Shown one piece after another: positions 1-7,226 of a stretch of 12,798 bases of DNA (the first letter of the stretch is position 1; each line of letters opens with the position of its first letter). This stretch comes from Scybalomonas sp905214925 (lineage in GTDB: Bacteria > Bacillota > Clostridia > Lachnospirales > Lachnospiraceae). A program made the translations under genes and the position numbers. Where the stretch lies: NCBI GenBank assembly GCA_905214925.1, contig CAJMOB010000054.1, forward strand, positions 1 through 12,798, written 5' to 3'. Under the pieces are notes generated by a model that ran no database searches, had not been told where the DNA came from, and saw only the letters and a list, made by a program, of their open reading frames with translations.

Positions 1-57
1 GTCGGGCCGACACCGGTACCGGTGCATGCGCCGCCGGCAGTCGGGTTGGAGGACTAT
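1..57. other. GC-rich foreign-looking edge, probable chimeric join
   Basis: By my count 40 of the first 54 bases are G or C (about 74%), against roughly one third in the rest of the window. Positions 11-24 are a perfect 14-base palindrome (CACCGGTACCGGTG), and GTCGGG occurs at both 1-6 and 40-45. The YgiQ reading frame happens to stay open through the stretch, but its residues turn into an Arg/Cys/Pro-rich run that does not resemble the family. The normal protein is recognisable up to the Met codon at 60-58. I infer that the true chromosome ends near position 55 and that the rest is a chimeric read, contaminant or assembly artefact. A real insertion of GC-rich DNA is less likely but cannot be excluded. 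Confidence 0.7.
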
Positions 58-1422
58 CATTTGAAGCACAGGATCTGCAATATGTTCTGGGGCTACTTTT
101 AACTGCCCACTTACATGATATTCACAAAGCTCTCTTAAAAAGGTATCATCTTTATCCGCTACTACATAGTCAAAGCGAACACCTGAACGAATAAATACTT
201 TCTTCACTTTTGGAAGATTTCTCAATTTTCTTAATAATTTCAAATAGTCTTTGTGATCCACCTTCAAGTTTTTACAAGGATTTGGGAAAAGACATTGTTT
301 CGTCTTACAAGCACCTTTTGTCAGCTGCTTTTCACAAGCTGGGTGACGGAAATTAGCGGTTGGCCCTCCTACGTCGTGGATGTATCCTTTAAAATCTTTT
401 TCTTCTGTAATCAACTTTGCCTCTTCAATAATCGATTCATGGCTTCTCGTTTGCACAATTCTTCCTTGATGAAATGTCAAAGCACAAAAACTACAACCAC
501 CAAAACATCCTCGGTTATTGACCAAACTAAATTTCACTTCTGAAATGGCTGGGATTCCCCCTGCTGCTTCATAAGAAGGATGATAATCTCTCATATAAGG
601 TAGTGCATAGACATCATCCATTTCTTCTTGTGTTAACGGAAGTGCTGGTGTGTTTTGTACCACATAAACGTGATCATATGGTTCTACAAGAGGTCTTGCC
701 GAAAAAGGATCCGTATTGCAATATTGTAAATAAAAACTTCTTGCATAAGTTTCTTTCGATTCCACAATTTCATCAAACGTTGGTAAGGTAATAAAATCAT
801 AACCATCTGGCAACTCTTTTGTCTTATAAACCGTTCCTTTAATAAACGTCAAATCCTGTACCGAAATGCCACTGTTAAGGGCATCTGCCATTTCTACAAT
901 GGAGCGCTCTCCCATTCCATATAAGAGTAAGTCCGCTTGAGCATCCAATAAAATAGAACGCCTTACTTTATTATTCCAATAATCATAATGTCCAAGGCGA
1001 CGTAAACTGGCTTCAATTCCCCCAATAATAATTGGGGTATGGCGGTAATATTTCTTAATCATATTACAGTATACAATCGTCGCTCGATCTGGACGCTTTC
1101 CAATGACACCTCCTGGTGTGTATGCATCCTGCTTTCTTCGATTTTTAGAAACGGAATAATGGTTTACCATCGAGTCCATATTTCCTGCTGTCACTAAAAA
1201 TCCAAGTCTTGGTTCCCCAAACTCTTTCACACATTCTGGATTTTTCCAATCTGGCTGAGCTAAAATAGCCACTTTATACCCATGTGCCTCTAATACACGG
1301 CTAATAATAGCAACTCCAAAAGAATGATGATCCACATAGGCATCTCCTGTTATATAGACAAAATCTGCCTGCTCCCATCCACGTTCTTCCATTTCTTTTC
1401 GATTTATCGGCAAAAAGCTCAT
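1..1422 (-). CDS. ygiQ: YgiQ family radical SAM protein (3' part missing)
   Basis: An open frame of 474 codons runs off the left edge without a stop. The protein starts MSFLPINRKEMEERGW. It carries the radical SAM cluster motif CFGGCSFC (Cys306, Cys310, Cys313), which would bind a 4Fe-4S cluster and cleave S-adenosylmethionine. Typical YgiQ stretches are visible: YITGDAYVDHHSFG near residue 24, IIGGIEASLRRLGHYDYW near 132, and VSGQLKVAPEH near 437. A cysteine-rich segment at 363-383 also fits the family. Family members usually exceed 600 residues, so about a quarter to a third is missing here. Reliable sequence ends at Met455; residues 456-474 come from the GC-rich edge. The reaction catalysed by YgiQ is not established. 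The ATG overlaps the stop of the HAD gene as ATGA (1422-1419), so it is the last visible gene of the rsmF operon and is probably translationally coupled. Confidence 0.9.
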   Translation of the reverse strand, partial: MSFLPINRKEMEERGWEQADFVYITGDAYVDHHSFGVAIISRVLEAHGYKVAILAQPDWKNPECVKEFGEPRLGFLVTAGNMDSMVNHYSVSKNRRKQDAYTPGGVIGKRPDRATIVYCNMIKKYYRHTPIIIGGIEASLRRLGHYDYWNNKVRRSILLDAQADLLLYGMGERSIVEMADALNSGISVQDLTFIKGTVYKTKELPDGYDFITLPTFDEIVESKETYARSFYLQYCNTDPFSARPLVEPYDHVYVVQNTPALPLTQEEMDDVYALPYMRDYHPSYEAAGGIPAISEVKFSLVNNRGCFGGCSFCALTFHQGRIVQTRSHESIIEEAKLITEEKDFKGYIHDVGGPTANFRHPACEKQLTKGACKTKQCLFPNPCKNLKVDHKDYLKLLRKLRNLPKVKKVFIRSGVRFDYVVADKDDTFLRELCEYHVSGQLKVAPEHIADPVLQMIVLQPDCRRRMHRYRCRPD

Positions 1423-2087
1423 GTTAACACCTCATAATTTCTCGTTAAAATATCATCGTAAGATTCAATATAATAATCCGCCAACTGTTTCTTTTCCACA
1501 ATCATTCCTTTAGAAAATTCATCTTTTACCGCACAAGTTTTCATGCCAGCTGCTTTTCCTGCTAAAAGTCCTGCTGGTAAGTCTTCAAACACAAGACAGT
1601 CTTTTGGATCCACTTGAAGCTCTTTTGCCACTTTTAAATATACATCTGGGAATGGTTTTCCTCTACCAACTTCACAGCCAGTACAAAGCACTTGAAAATA
1701 TCCTTCCACTCCAAGCCCCTCTAAAACGGCCAAGAGTAGCTCCCTTGAATTACTTGTAGCAATGCCTGCTGGAATTTTATTTTCTTTTAAATAGCGTAAA
1801 AATTCATAAACTCCATCTTTTAACGGAACAACCGAGGAATACTTTTCATATGCCATCTGATTCCATACATTTTTCATTTCCTCAATTGACATCGGTATTT
1901 GAAATACTTCTTTAAAATACTCCGCTGTTTCTGTAAAACTTTTTCCTTCAATTTCTTTTTGAAGGTTATCGGGAACTTCAATTCCAAACGGGGCTAAAAA
2001 CTCAATATCAATCTCTTTCCATACCCACATGGAATCTACAAGCGTTCCATCTAAGTCAAAAATGACCGCTTTTACTTGTTCTAACAT
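1419..2087 (-). CDS. HAD superfamily phosphatase, beta-phosphoglucomutase-like
   Basis: Predicted 222-residue cytosolic HAD hydrolase of subfamily IA. All four HAD motifs are present: nucleophile and acid/base Asp11 and Asp13 in FDLDGTLVDS, Ser112 in IATSNSR, Lys144 in GRGKPFPDVY, and Glu168-Asp169 in VFEDLPAGLLAGKAAGM. The insert between motifs I and II is the helical cap that sets specificity. The family includes beta-phosphoglucomutases and small sugar-, nucleotide- and pseudouridine-monophosphate phosphatases; the substrate cannot be read from the sequence. I chose the ATG at 2087 because AAAGGAAG lies just upstream; an in-frame TTG at 2114 would add nine residues but has no better ribosome site. 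It follows the pseudouridine synthase gene by 30 bases and overlaps ygiQ by four. Its place behind an rRNA pseudouridine synthase makes a nucleotide or pseudouridine phosphate substrate conceivable, but this is only a guess. Confidence 0.9.
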   Translation of the reverse strand: MLEQVKAVIFDLDGTLVDSMWVWKEIDIEFLAPFGIEVPDNLQKEIEGKSFTETAEYFKEVFQIPMSIEEMKNVWNQMAYEKYSSVVPLKDGVYEFLRYLKENKIPAGIATSNSRELLLAVLEGLGVEGYFQVLCTGCEVGRGKPFPDVYLKVAKELQVDPKDCLVFEDLPAGLLAGKAAGMKTCAVKDEFSKGMIVEKKQLADYYIESYDDILTRNYEVLT

Positions 2088-2117
2088 TCGTACTTCCTTT
2101 CTTTCATCGTCCAATCA

Positions 2118-2834
2118 TTATTTTCTTTTTAACTGTTCGATCTCTTCTTTTGTAAGTGGTCTTGCCATTCCAACTTCTAGTGTTTCATCAAGACAAAGTG
2201 TCCCCATAGAGAGCCGTTTTAAATATAATACTTTCATTCCAACAGCTTCAAACATCCGCTTTACTTGATGGAATTTTCCTTCATAAATGGTCACTTGAAT
2301 CTCCGATTGTTGCTCAGAAGGTCTTGAAAGCACAACAAGCTCTGCTGGCTTTGCTACAAACTCTTTTAAATCAAGTCCTTCTTTAAATGCTAAAATCTCT
2401 TTTTCGGTCACCACTCCATCAATCTTTGCATAATACGTTTTTGCAACGTGTTTTTTAGGGGATAATAATTCATGAGCCAACTCTCCATCGTTGGTAATCA
2501 GAAGTAATCCTTCGGTATCAATATCCAAGCGACCAACCGGAAACAAATCTTTTCGGTTGGAATCAATACAATCAAGCACTGTCTTATGAATCCGATCCTC
2601 AGTAGCGGATACTACTCCAGCTGGTTTATGAAGCATAAAATATTCAAATTCAGAATAGGTTACCTCTTTTCCTGATACGAAAACTTGATCTTCTTCTCCA
2701 ACCTTTGCTTCGGGCTTTTTTACGACGGTGCCATTAACCCCCACAAGTCCTTTTTTTATCATCTGCTTTACTTCGGTTCTTGTCCCAAATGACATATCCG
2801 CCAAATATTTATCTAATCTTATCTTTCCTCCCAT
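2118..2834 (-). CDS. rRNA pseudouridine synthase, RsuA/RluB family
   Basis: Protein of 238 residues that isomerises a specific uridine in ribosomal RNA to pseudouridine. An N-terminal S4 RNA-binding domain (about residues 4-55, IRLDKYLADMSFGTRTEVKQ) is followed by the catalytic domain, with the signature GRLDIDTEGLLLITNDGELA and catalytic Asp104. The C-terminal motif EGKFHQVKRMFEAVG is typical of the family. The stretch SPKKHVAKTYYA resembles RsuA (16S uridine 516) more than RluB (23S), so 16S RNA is the likelier target. The start is the ATG at 2834, with GGAG nine bases upstream. An ATG at 2843 sits directly on that GGAG, and a TTG at 2849 has no ribosome site. The start shares one base with the stop of the upstream methyltransferase gene (TAATG), indicating coupled translation of two rRNA modification enzymes. 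Confidence 0.92.
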   Translation of the reverse strand: MGGKIRLDKYLADMSFGTRTEVKQMIKKGLVGVNGTVVKKPEAKVGEEDQVFVSGKEVTYSEFEYFMLHKPAGVVSATEDRIHKTVLDCIDSNRKDLFPVGRLDIDTEGLLLITNDGELAHELLSPKKHVAKTYYAKIDGVVTEKEILAFKEGLDLKEFVAKPAELVVLSRPSEQQSEIQVTIYEGKFHQVKRMFEAVGMKVLYLKRLSMGTLCLDETLEVGMARPLTKEEIEQLKRK

Positions 2835-4198
2835 TATAACCATCTCCAACCAGCGCGGTATTTATTTTTTAACGTTCCCTTACTATTTTTCCCCCAGCCA
2901 AGCGGATAATCTTTGGCACAAATTAAGGCCATTCCATCTTTTCCACCTTCCACTGGAATTGTTTCACATTTTAAATATTTAATCCACTGCTCTTCTTCAA
3001 TGGAAATGGCATTATCAAATCCTTCTTTGGAAAGTGCCATAGCAAGTGCTTGGCTTGGCTCAAAACGATTTTTCTTAATAATACCTAAAAAGAGTCCCGA
3101 ACGCAAGGTGCGAAGCCCTGTAAAATCTGCCAAATCCTCTGGCAAATAATAGACGTAATCCTGATTTACTAATAATCTTCTCTCATCAATGGTTATCTTT
3201 GTCTTTTCCATAAATTCCATAACTTCTTTTGGAAGTTTTGGTTTCTTGTATGGATAAGGGGTATAACTTCCAAGTGGCATAGAATCTTCTGATTTTTTAA
3301 GAAGAGCGACATAATGCCCTTCTCCTGCCACTTTGTGTGGCCAAATTCTTCTTGTCTTTTTCAATTCTTCATTGCCTGTCAATCCCCACTCTGGATGCCC
3401 TGTGTCAAATCCATCAAACATCGGAAGCTCTACAAGAGAAAGCCCTTCATCAAGACTTAATAAATATTCAATGCTTTGTTCATTTTCTTCTGGTGAAAAT
3501 GTGCAGGTAGAATATAATAACATTCCCCCTGGACGCAACATTTTAATGGCTTCTGGAAGAATTTCTCTTTGTAAATTAGCGTAAAATTCCACTCCTGTTT
3601 TCTCCCAATTTTTCATAATTGGCGGATCTTTTCGAAACATTCCTTCTCCAGAGCATGGGGCATCAATTAAAATTTTATCAAAATATCCTCCAAAACGACT
3701 GGCTAATTTTGCAGGCGGTTCACTTAAAACAATGGCGTTGGAAAGTCCAAATAATTCTACATTTTTAAGGAGAGCTTTTGCTCTTGAATTGCTAATATCA
3801 TTGGTAACTAAAACGCCTTTTTTGTTTAATTTTACACCAAGTTCTGTTGTCTTTCCTCCAGGAGCTGCACAAAGATCTAACACTCTTTCCCCTTCATTTA
3901 CTGGCAAAAACGCCGCTGGTGACATAGCGCTTGGCTCTTGTAAATAATAAAGTCCTGCAAAATAAAAGGGATGCTTTGCTGGTTGTAATTCTGGATTGTA
4001 ATAAAATCCATTGGTTGTCCAAGGCACTGGTTCTAACTCAAATGGACAAATTTTTAAAAAGTCTTCTACGGAAATTTTGCTCGTATTGACACGTAGCCCA
4101 CTTTTATTCTTTTGCTCAAAACTTTCTAAATACTTTGTATACTCCTCTTCTCCAAGTAATTTCTTCATTTTTTCTTGAAATGTAATTGGTAAATTCAC
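2834..4198 (-). CDS. rsmF: RsmF-like 16S rRNA (cytosine-C5) methyltransferase
   Basis: A 454-residue NOL1/NOP2/Sun-family RNA methyltransferase that transfers a methyl group from S-adenosylmethionine to carbon 5 of cytosine. The SAM-binding motif VLDLCAAPGGKTTELG is at about 107-121. Two cysteines mark the m5C mechanism: Cys182 in DAPCSGEGMFRKDP (releases product) and Cys232 in YSTCTFSPEENE (attacks the base). The region from about 300 to the end, including FTGLRTLRSGLFLGIIKKNRFEPS, matches the C-terminal PUA-like RNA-binding part of RsmF/YebU proteins rather than the shorter RsmB, so a 16S decoding-region cytosine is the likely target. Translation starts at GTG (4198), with AGGAG seven bases upstream. 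The 126-base gap after relQ shows no terminator or clear promoter; there is A/T-rich sequence only. The gene heads the rsmF-rsuA-HAD-ygiQ cluster. Confidence 0.92.
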   Translation of the reverse strand: MNLPITFQEKMKKLLGEEEYTKYLESFEQKNKSGLRVNTSKISVEDFLKICPFELEPVPWTTNGFYYNPELQPAKHPFYFAGLYYLQEPSAMSPAAFLPVNEGERVLDLCAAPGGKTTELGVKLNKKGVLVTNDISNSRAKALLKNVELFGLSNAIVLSEPPAKLASRFGGYFDKILIDAPCSGEGMFRKDPPIMKNWEKTGVEFYANLQREILPEAIKMLRPGGMLLYSTCTFSPEENEQSIEYLLSLDEGLSLVELPMFDGFDTGHPEWGLTGNEELKKTRRIWPHKVAGEGHYVALLKKSEDSMPLGSYTPYPYKKPKLPKEVMEFMEKTKITIDERRLLVNQDYVYYLPEDLADFTGLRTLRSGLFLGIIKKNRFEPSQALAMALSKEGFDNAISIEEEQWIKYLKCETIPVEGGKDGMALICAKDYPLGWGKNSKGTLKNKYRAGWRWL

Positions 4199-4324
4199 TC
4201 TTTTTCTCCTATTTGTAATCTTTTTTCTATAACGCTGAAAAGCCTCCCCATATCTTTTTTATATGAAAAATCCATACCACGTATTTCTCATCATTTTTCG
4301 ACACAGGAAGGTTTTGCCTATTTT

Positions 4325-5128
4325 CTAATTTAAATTCTGTGCTCGATATCCTTCTGTTATAATATCAAGCTGTTTGCCAAAATGTTTTAATTGCTCTACA
4401 TTACCACTTTGATATACTTTATAAAATTCATCCTGAATTTTAATCACTTCTCGTTGATTTGCTACACGAAAAAGGCCTTGAATATTTTTTAAAATATCGG
4501 ATACTAACTGATCTTTTATTGTAAAATCGTTCTGCGCATCTAAAATCTCATCTCGAACGGTTGACATCTCCGCATCTAAATTAACTACAGCCTGTGCAGT
4601 ATTTAATAATCTTTCCTTAATATGTTCTGGAATATTTCTCTTATATTTATATTGAAGAGAATGTTCAATGGTTGACCAAAAATTCATACCAAGTGTTCGA
4701 ATTTGGATTTCTACTTGAATTCGCTTTGTCCCTTCTGCCATATTGACATCATAGTATAAAATCATATGATAACTGCGATAACCACTTGATTTTGGATTCC
4801 TTATGTAATCTTTTTCACTTTTTAACATGAGATCACTTCGCTTTTTAATCAAAGCAACGACTTTATCAATATCTTCTGTAAACTGACAAATAATACGAAT
4901 TCCCGCAATATCTTCAATTTTATCTTCTACATCCCCAAGTTCATATTGTTTTTTTTGTACTTTATCTAAAATACTAGAAATGCTTTTTACACGCCCTTGT
5001 ACTTCTTCAATTGGACTATATTGATTAGTATCCCGAAATTCTTTTTGTAAGTTCCGAAATTTTACAACAAGTTCTTCTACTGCAAAGTAATAAGGGTCGA
5101 GCATTTCTCTCCATAAATGTAATTCCAT
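4325..5128 (-). CDS. relQ: RelQ-type small alarmone synthetase with C-terminal extension
   Basis: A 267-residue GTP pyrophosphokinase of the small alarmone synthetase class. It makes (p)ppGpp from ATP and GTP/GDP and has no hydrolase domain. The start MELHLWREMLDPYYFAVEELVVKF aligns with Bacillus subtilis RelQ (YjbM/SasB), which supports the ATG at 5128. Family motifs follow: YSPIEEVQGRVKSISSIL (residues 37-54), DIAGIRIICQF with Asp73, NPKSSGYRSYHMIL (111-124) and VEIQIRTLGMNFWSTIEHSLQYKY (139-162). Asp73 and Glu140 correspond to the metal/catalytic acids, so it should be active. B. subtilis RelQ is about 211 residues; here about 60 extra charged helical residues follow DAQNDF (202). They may change oligomerisation or allosteric control, which is inference. 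The ribosome site AGAGGTG is 11 bases from the start, rather distant. The gene stands alone, with a 325-base structured spacer upstream. Confidence 0.93.
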   Translation of the reverse strand: MELHLWREMLDPYYFAVEELVVKFRNLQKEFRDTNQYSPIEEVQGRVKSISSILDKVQKKQYELGDVEDKIEDIAGIRIICQFTEDIDKVVALIKKRSDLMLKSEKDYIRNPKSSGYRSYHMILYYDVNMAEGTKRIQVEIQIRTLGMNFWSTIEHSLQYKYKRNIPEHIKERLLNTAQAVVNLDAEMSTVRDEILDAQNDFTIKDQLVSDILKNIQGLFRVANQREVIKIQDEFYKVYQSGNVEQLKHFGKQLDIITEGYRAQNLN

Positions 5129-5252
5129 CTGTCACATCACACCTCTTGTTCCTATAGTTCAGTATTCATTCGCTTTTTCTATCATAGTGTCCAAACCGAT
5201 TCTCCCCGTATAGAGCATATATTGTTCGCACGCACATCTTGCGCTTTTTCTA

Positions 5253-5266
5253 TTTGTGCAAGCACA
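5253..5266. repeat. 14-base direct repeat, copy 1
   Basis: TTTGTGCAAGCACA is repeated exactly at 5358-5371, 105 bases away, with internal dyad symmetry (TGTGC-AA-GCACA). Copy 1 starts at the last base of the second CGCTTTTTCTAT repeat. Both copies lie in the relQ upstream spacer, outside any gene. Confidence 0.8.
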
Positions 5267-5334
5267 ACTTATCCTCGCAGTGTAGCACTCACCTTCGCTT
5301 TACTTCGGTTCATTCACGGGCATTCGCCCTATAT

Positions 5335-5393
5335 AAAAAGGAATACAAAAAGTCTCTTTTGTGCAAGCACATCGTTCCTTTTGTATTCTTTTT
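5335..5393 (-). terminator. Inverted repeat, possible terminator of the fabH-M23 unit
   Basis: The arms AAAAAGGAATACAAAA (5335-5350) and TTTTGTATTCTTTTT (5379-5393) pair over about 15 positions with one mismatch, leaving a 28-base loop. Each outer arm ends in a run of A or T, so either strand would give a stem followed by T-rich sequence. It lies 60-120 bases past the M23 stop. The low-G+C stem and long loop make it a weak terminator candidate; it may instead be part of a repeat element. Confidence 0.4.
5358..5371. repeat. 14-base direct repeat, copy 2
   Basis: Exact second copy of TTTGTGCAAGCACA. It lies inside the 28-base loop of the larger inverted repeat at 5335-5393, so in RNA it would be displayed at the tip of that stem. 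Confidence 0.8.
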
Positions 5394-5453
5394 ATGCACT
5401 GCTCATTGCGTTCCTGTATATTATAACATACTTTCCTTTATAAGGAAAATAAT

Positions 5454-6212
5454 TTATCTCGCAATATTCGATTTTTCTTTCTTTTCCAACTCCTTTAAAA
5501 TCCAATAAGGATTGACACTAATCTCTTTTTGTCCGATTGTCATATAAATTCCCATATGTAAATGAACAGGAAATTGTCCGATGGTTCCTTCTTCTCCATA
5601 TCCAGAATCCCCCATAAATCCAAGGAACTGCCCTGCCTTTACTTCATCCCCAACGTTTAATCCTTCTGCATAGGAATAAAGATGAGCGTAGTAATAATAA
5701 ATACCACTTTTTGTTTTAATGCCAATTCGAAATCCTCCAAGTGTTAACCATCCTTTGTTTTCCACGACTCCATCGCTCATACTAAAAATTGGGATTTCCC
5801 CTCTCTTATTGGTATTTGACATGAGATCGGTTCCTTCATGACTTCTCTTGCCTCCAAAGTTCCGCTCATTTCCCCACGAATCCTCATAAGAAATAGAACG
5901 AAAATAATCTCTATCGATAGGAAACTTCTTACTTTCCGCTTTGATTGTTTTATAATAAGTTTCATAAGAAGGATTTTTCTTTAGAAAATAGAAAAACTTT
6001 TTTTCATCACTTCCACTTGGAATCGTACGAAAATATTCCATCTTCTTTTGTGCAAGTATCCCTTCATTCCGTTTTGCTATGGTCTGTAGTAATAAATTTT
6101 CTCCTAATATAATACATAAAAAAGAAAAGAGAACCACAATAAAAACTATGGTTCTCTTTTGTCTCATCTTTTGTGAAAATTGAATTTGTCTCTGATATTG
6201 TAATCGTTTCAA
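5454..6212 (-). CDS. Membrane-anchored M23 family metallopeptidase
   Basis: A 252-residue protein predicted to cut peptide crosslinks of peptidoglycan outside the membrane. A basic N-terminus is followed by one hydrophobic segment (about residues 21-43), suggesting a type II membrane anchor. A charged linker to about 100 leads into the LytM/M23 domain. The zinc ligands appear complete: His125 and Asp129 in SHEGTDLM, and His219 in the HLH motif VHLHMGIY, with His177 (YYAHLYSY) and His217 as catalytic histidines. It should therefore be an active enzyme rather than a degenerate one. Translation starts at TTG (6212): AGGGAG lies six bases upstream, and the next in-frame ATG (Met16) would cut into the basic segment. 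It begins 24 bases after the fabH stop with no terminator between, so it probably shares the fabH promoter. In a spore former it could serve vegetative wall turnover or spore development; the sequence does not decide. Confidence 0.9.
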   Translation of the reverse strand: MKRLQYQRQIQFSQKMRQKRTIVFIVVLFSFLCIILGENLLLQTIAKRNEGILAQKKMEYFRTIPSGSDEKKFFYFLKKNPSYETYYKTIKAESKKFPIDRDYFRSISYEDSWGNERNFGGKRSHEGTDLMSNTNKRGEIPIFSMSDGVVENKGWLTLGGFRIGIKTKSGIYYYYAHLYSYAEGLNVGDEVKAGQFLGFMGDSGYGEEGTIGQFPVHLHMGIYMTIGQKEISVNPYWILKELEKKEKSNIAR

Positions 6213-6236
6213 TCTTCACTCCCTGTTTTTTCTTTT

Positions 6237-7199
6237 CTACCAAGTGAGATAAATTGCTCCCCAAGTGAGTCCACCACCGAATCCACAAAGAACAAGTTTA
6301 TCCCCTCTTTTTATTTCATTTTTCCGATTCAACTCATCTAATAACAGTACAATGCTAGCAGAAGAAGTATTTCCGTATCGTTCTAAATTCATAGGGAACT
6401 TTGTAAGTGGAAGTTTTAACCGTTTTGCCACGGATTGTAAAATTCTTTCATTTGCTTGATGCAGTAAAAAGTGATCCACTTCTTCTACTTTAACATTTGC
6501 CTTTTCTACCACTTCTTTAATCGCATTTGGCACCGTAGATACTGCAAACTTAAAGACTTCCTGTCCGTCCATCGTAACGTAATATGGCTCATCTTCATTG
6601 GATACATATGGATTATTATTTTTACGATCGGCTAGTTCTAATACATGACCTTTCTCTCCATTAGAACCAACAACAGCCTCATAGCTATTTTCTTCTCCTC
6701 TTGTAACAACAGCAGCACCTGCTCCATCTCCAAAGAGTACACAAGTGGAACGATCGTTCCAATCCATAACCTTTGATAATGTCTCAACGCCAATCACTAA
6801 AATGTTATTGGAAAATCCGCTTGCAATATAAGCAGCTGCCGTATGAAGAGCAAATAAAAAGCCAGAACACGCTGCATTTAAATCGATGCAAACAGCCTTC
6901 TTTGCTCCAATTCTTTTTTGAACTTCACACGCAGTGTTTGGCATCACTTGATCAGGAGAAAGAGTCGCAACAAGAATCATATCTAATTCTTCTGCTTTCA
7001 TTCCCGCTTGTAAAAGCGCTCTTTCTCCTGCTTCTGCTGCCATTCCATTACTTGTTTCTTCTATGGCTAAATGTCTTGCTCTAATTCCAGTACGACTTCT
7101 GATCCATTCATCACTTGTATCCATAATTTGTGCTAAATCATCATTGGTTACAATTCTCTTTGGAACAGAACTACCAGTTCCTAAAATTTTAATTGACAT
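6237..7199 (-). CDS. fabH: Beta-ketoacyl-ACP synthase III
   Basis: A 320-residue KAS III that starts type II fatty acid synthesis by condensing an acyl-CoA primer with malonyl-ACP. The catalytic triad is clear: Cys111 in LNAACSGFLFAL, His247 in LLHQANERIL and Asn277 in YGNTSSASIVLLL. The C-terminal glycine-rich GFGGGLTWGA is also typical. Length and triad spacing match the E. coli enzyme (Cys112, His244, Asn274). The start is the ATG at 7199, with AAGGA seven bases upstream; an earlier TTG at 7238 falls inside the promoter/operator and is rejected. No acpP, fabD, fabG or fabF lies beside it, so this fabH stands apart from a usual fatty acid cluster and is instead followed by an M23 peptidase gene. 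A strong sigma-A promoter and a FabT-like palindrome precede it, suggesting repression when acyl chains are plentiful. Confidence 0.96.
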   Translation of the reverse strand: MSIKILGTGSSVPKRIVTNDDLAQIMDTSDEWIRSRTGIRARHLAIEETSNGMAAEAGERALLQAGMKAEELDMILVATLSPDQVMPNTACEVQKRIGAKKAVCIDLNAACSGFLFALHTAAAYIASGFSNNILVIGVETLSKVMDWNDRSTCVLFGDGAGAAVVTRGEENSYEAVVGSNGEKGHVLELADRKNNNPYVSNEDEPYYVTMDGQEVFKFAVSTVPNAIKEVVEKANVKVEEVDHFLLHQANERILQSVAKRLKLPLTKFPMNLERYGNTSSASIVLLLDELNRKNEIKRGDKLVLCGFGGGLTWGAIYLTW

Positions 7200-7226
7200 G
7201 GTCTCATCCTTATCTCTGTAAAATAT

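Larger units (their letters stand above)
5129..5453. other. Structured intergenic region, possible dispersed small element
   Basis: This 325-base gap between the M23 gene and relQ holds no plausible gene. It contains an imperfect inverted repeat at 5335-5350/5379-5393, a perfect GGGC-ATTC-GCCC hairpin at 5318-5329, and GCACTG/CAGTG-type complementarity (CACTGC 5396-5401 with GCAGTG 5277-5282) bracketing both. The 14-mer TTTGTGCAAGCACA occurs twice (5253 and 5358), and the 12-mer CGCTTTTTCTAT twice (5171 and 5242). A 7-base stem lies at 5432-5448. A TATAAT on the minus strand (5425-5420) could be a -10 box for relQ, but no good -35 precedes it. The density of short repeats resembles small mobile or structured RNA elements scattered in clostridial genomes. 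Copies elsewhere cannot be seen from here. Confidence 0.5.

Noticed and set aside
253..791. Plus-strand frames opposite ygiQ
   Set aside because: They lie fully antisense to a conserved radical SAM protein whose motifs are clear, and their translations show no recognisable domain.
5420..5425. TATAAT on the minus strand as the relQ promoter
   Set aside because: No acceptable -35 box at 16-18 bases, and it would be about 290 bases from the relQ start; kept only as a remark in the spacer entry.
5432..5448. Perfect 7-base stem just past the M23 stop as a terminator
   Set aside because: The stem is mostly A/T with a 3-base loop and no T-run follows on the minus strand, so termination is unlikely.
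5222..5508. Two plus-strand frames of 73 and 89 codons in the spacer upstream of relQ
   Set aside because: They overlap each other in different frames, have no ribosome site, run across repeats and hairpins, and one enters the M23 gene antisense. They look like by-products of the repeat sequence.
6064..6288. Minus-strand 74-codon frame spanning the fabH/M23 junction
   Set aside because: It overlaps the ends of both well-supported genes in another frame and shows no domain or ribosome site of its own.
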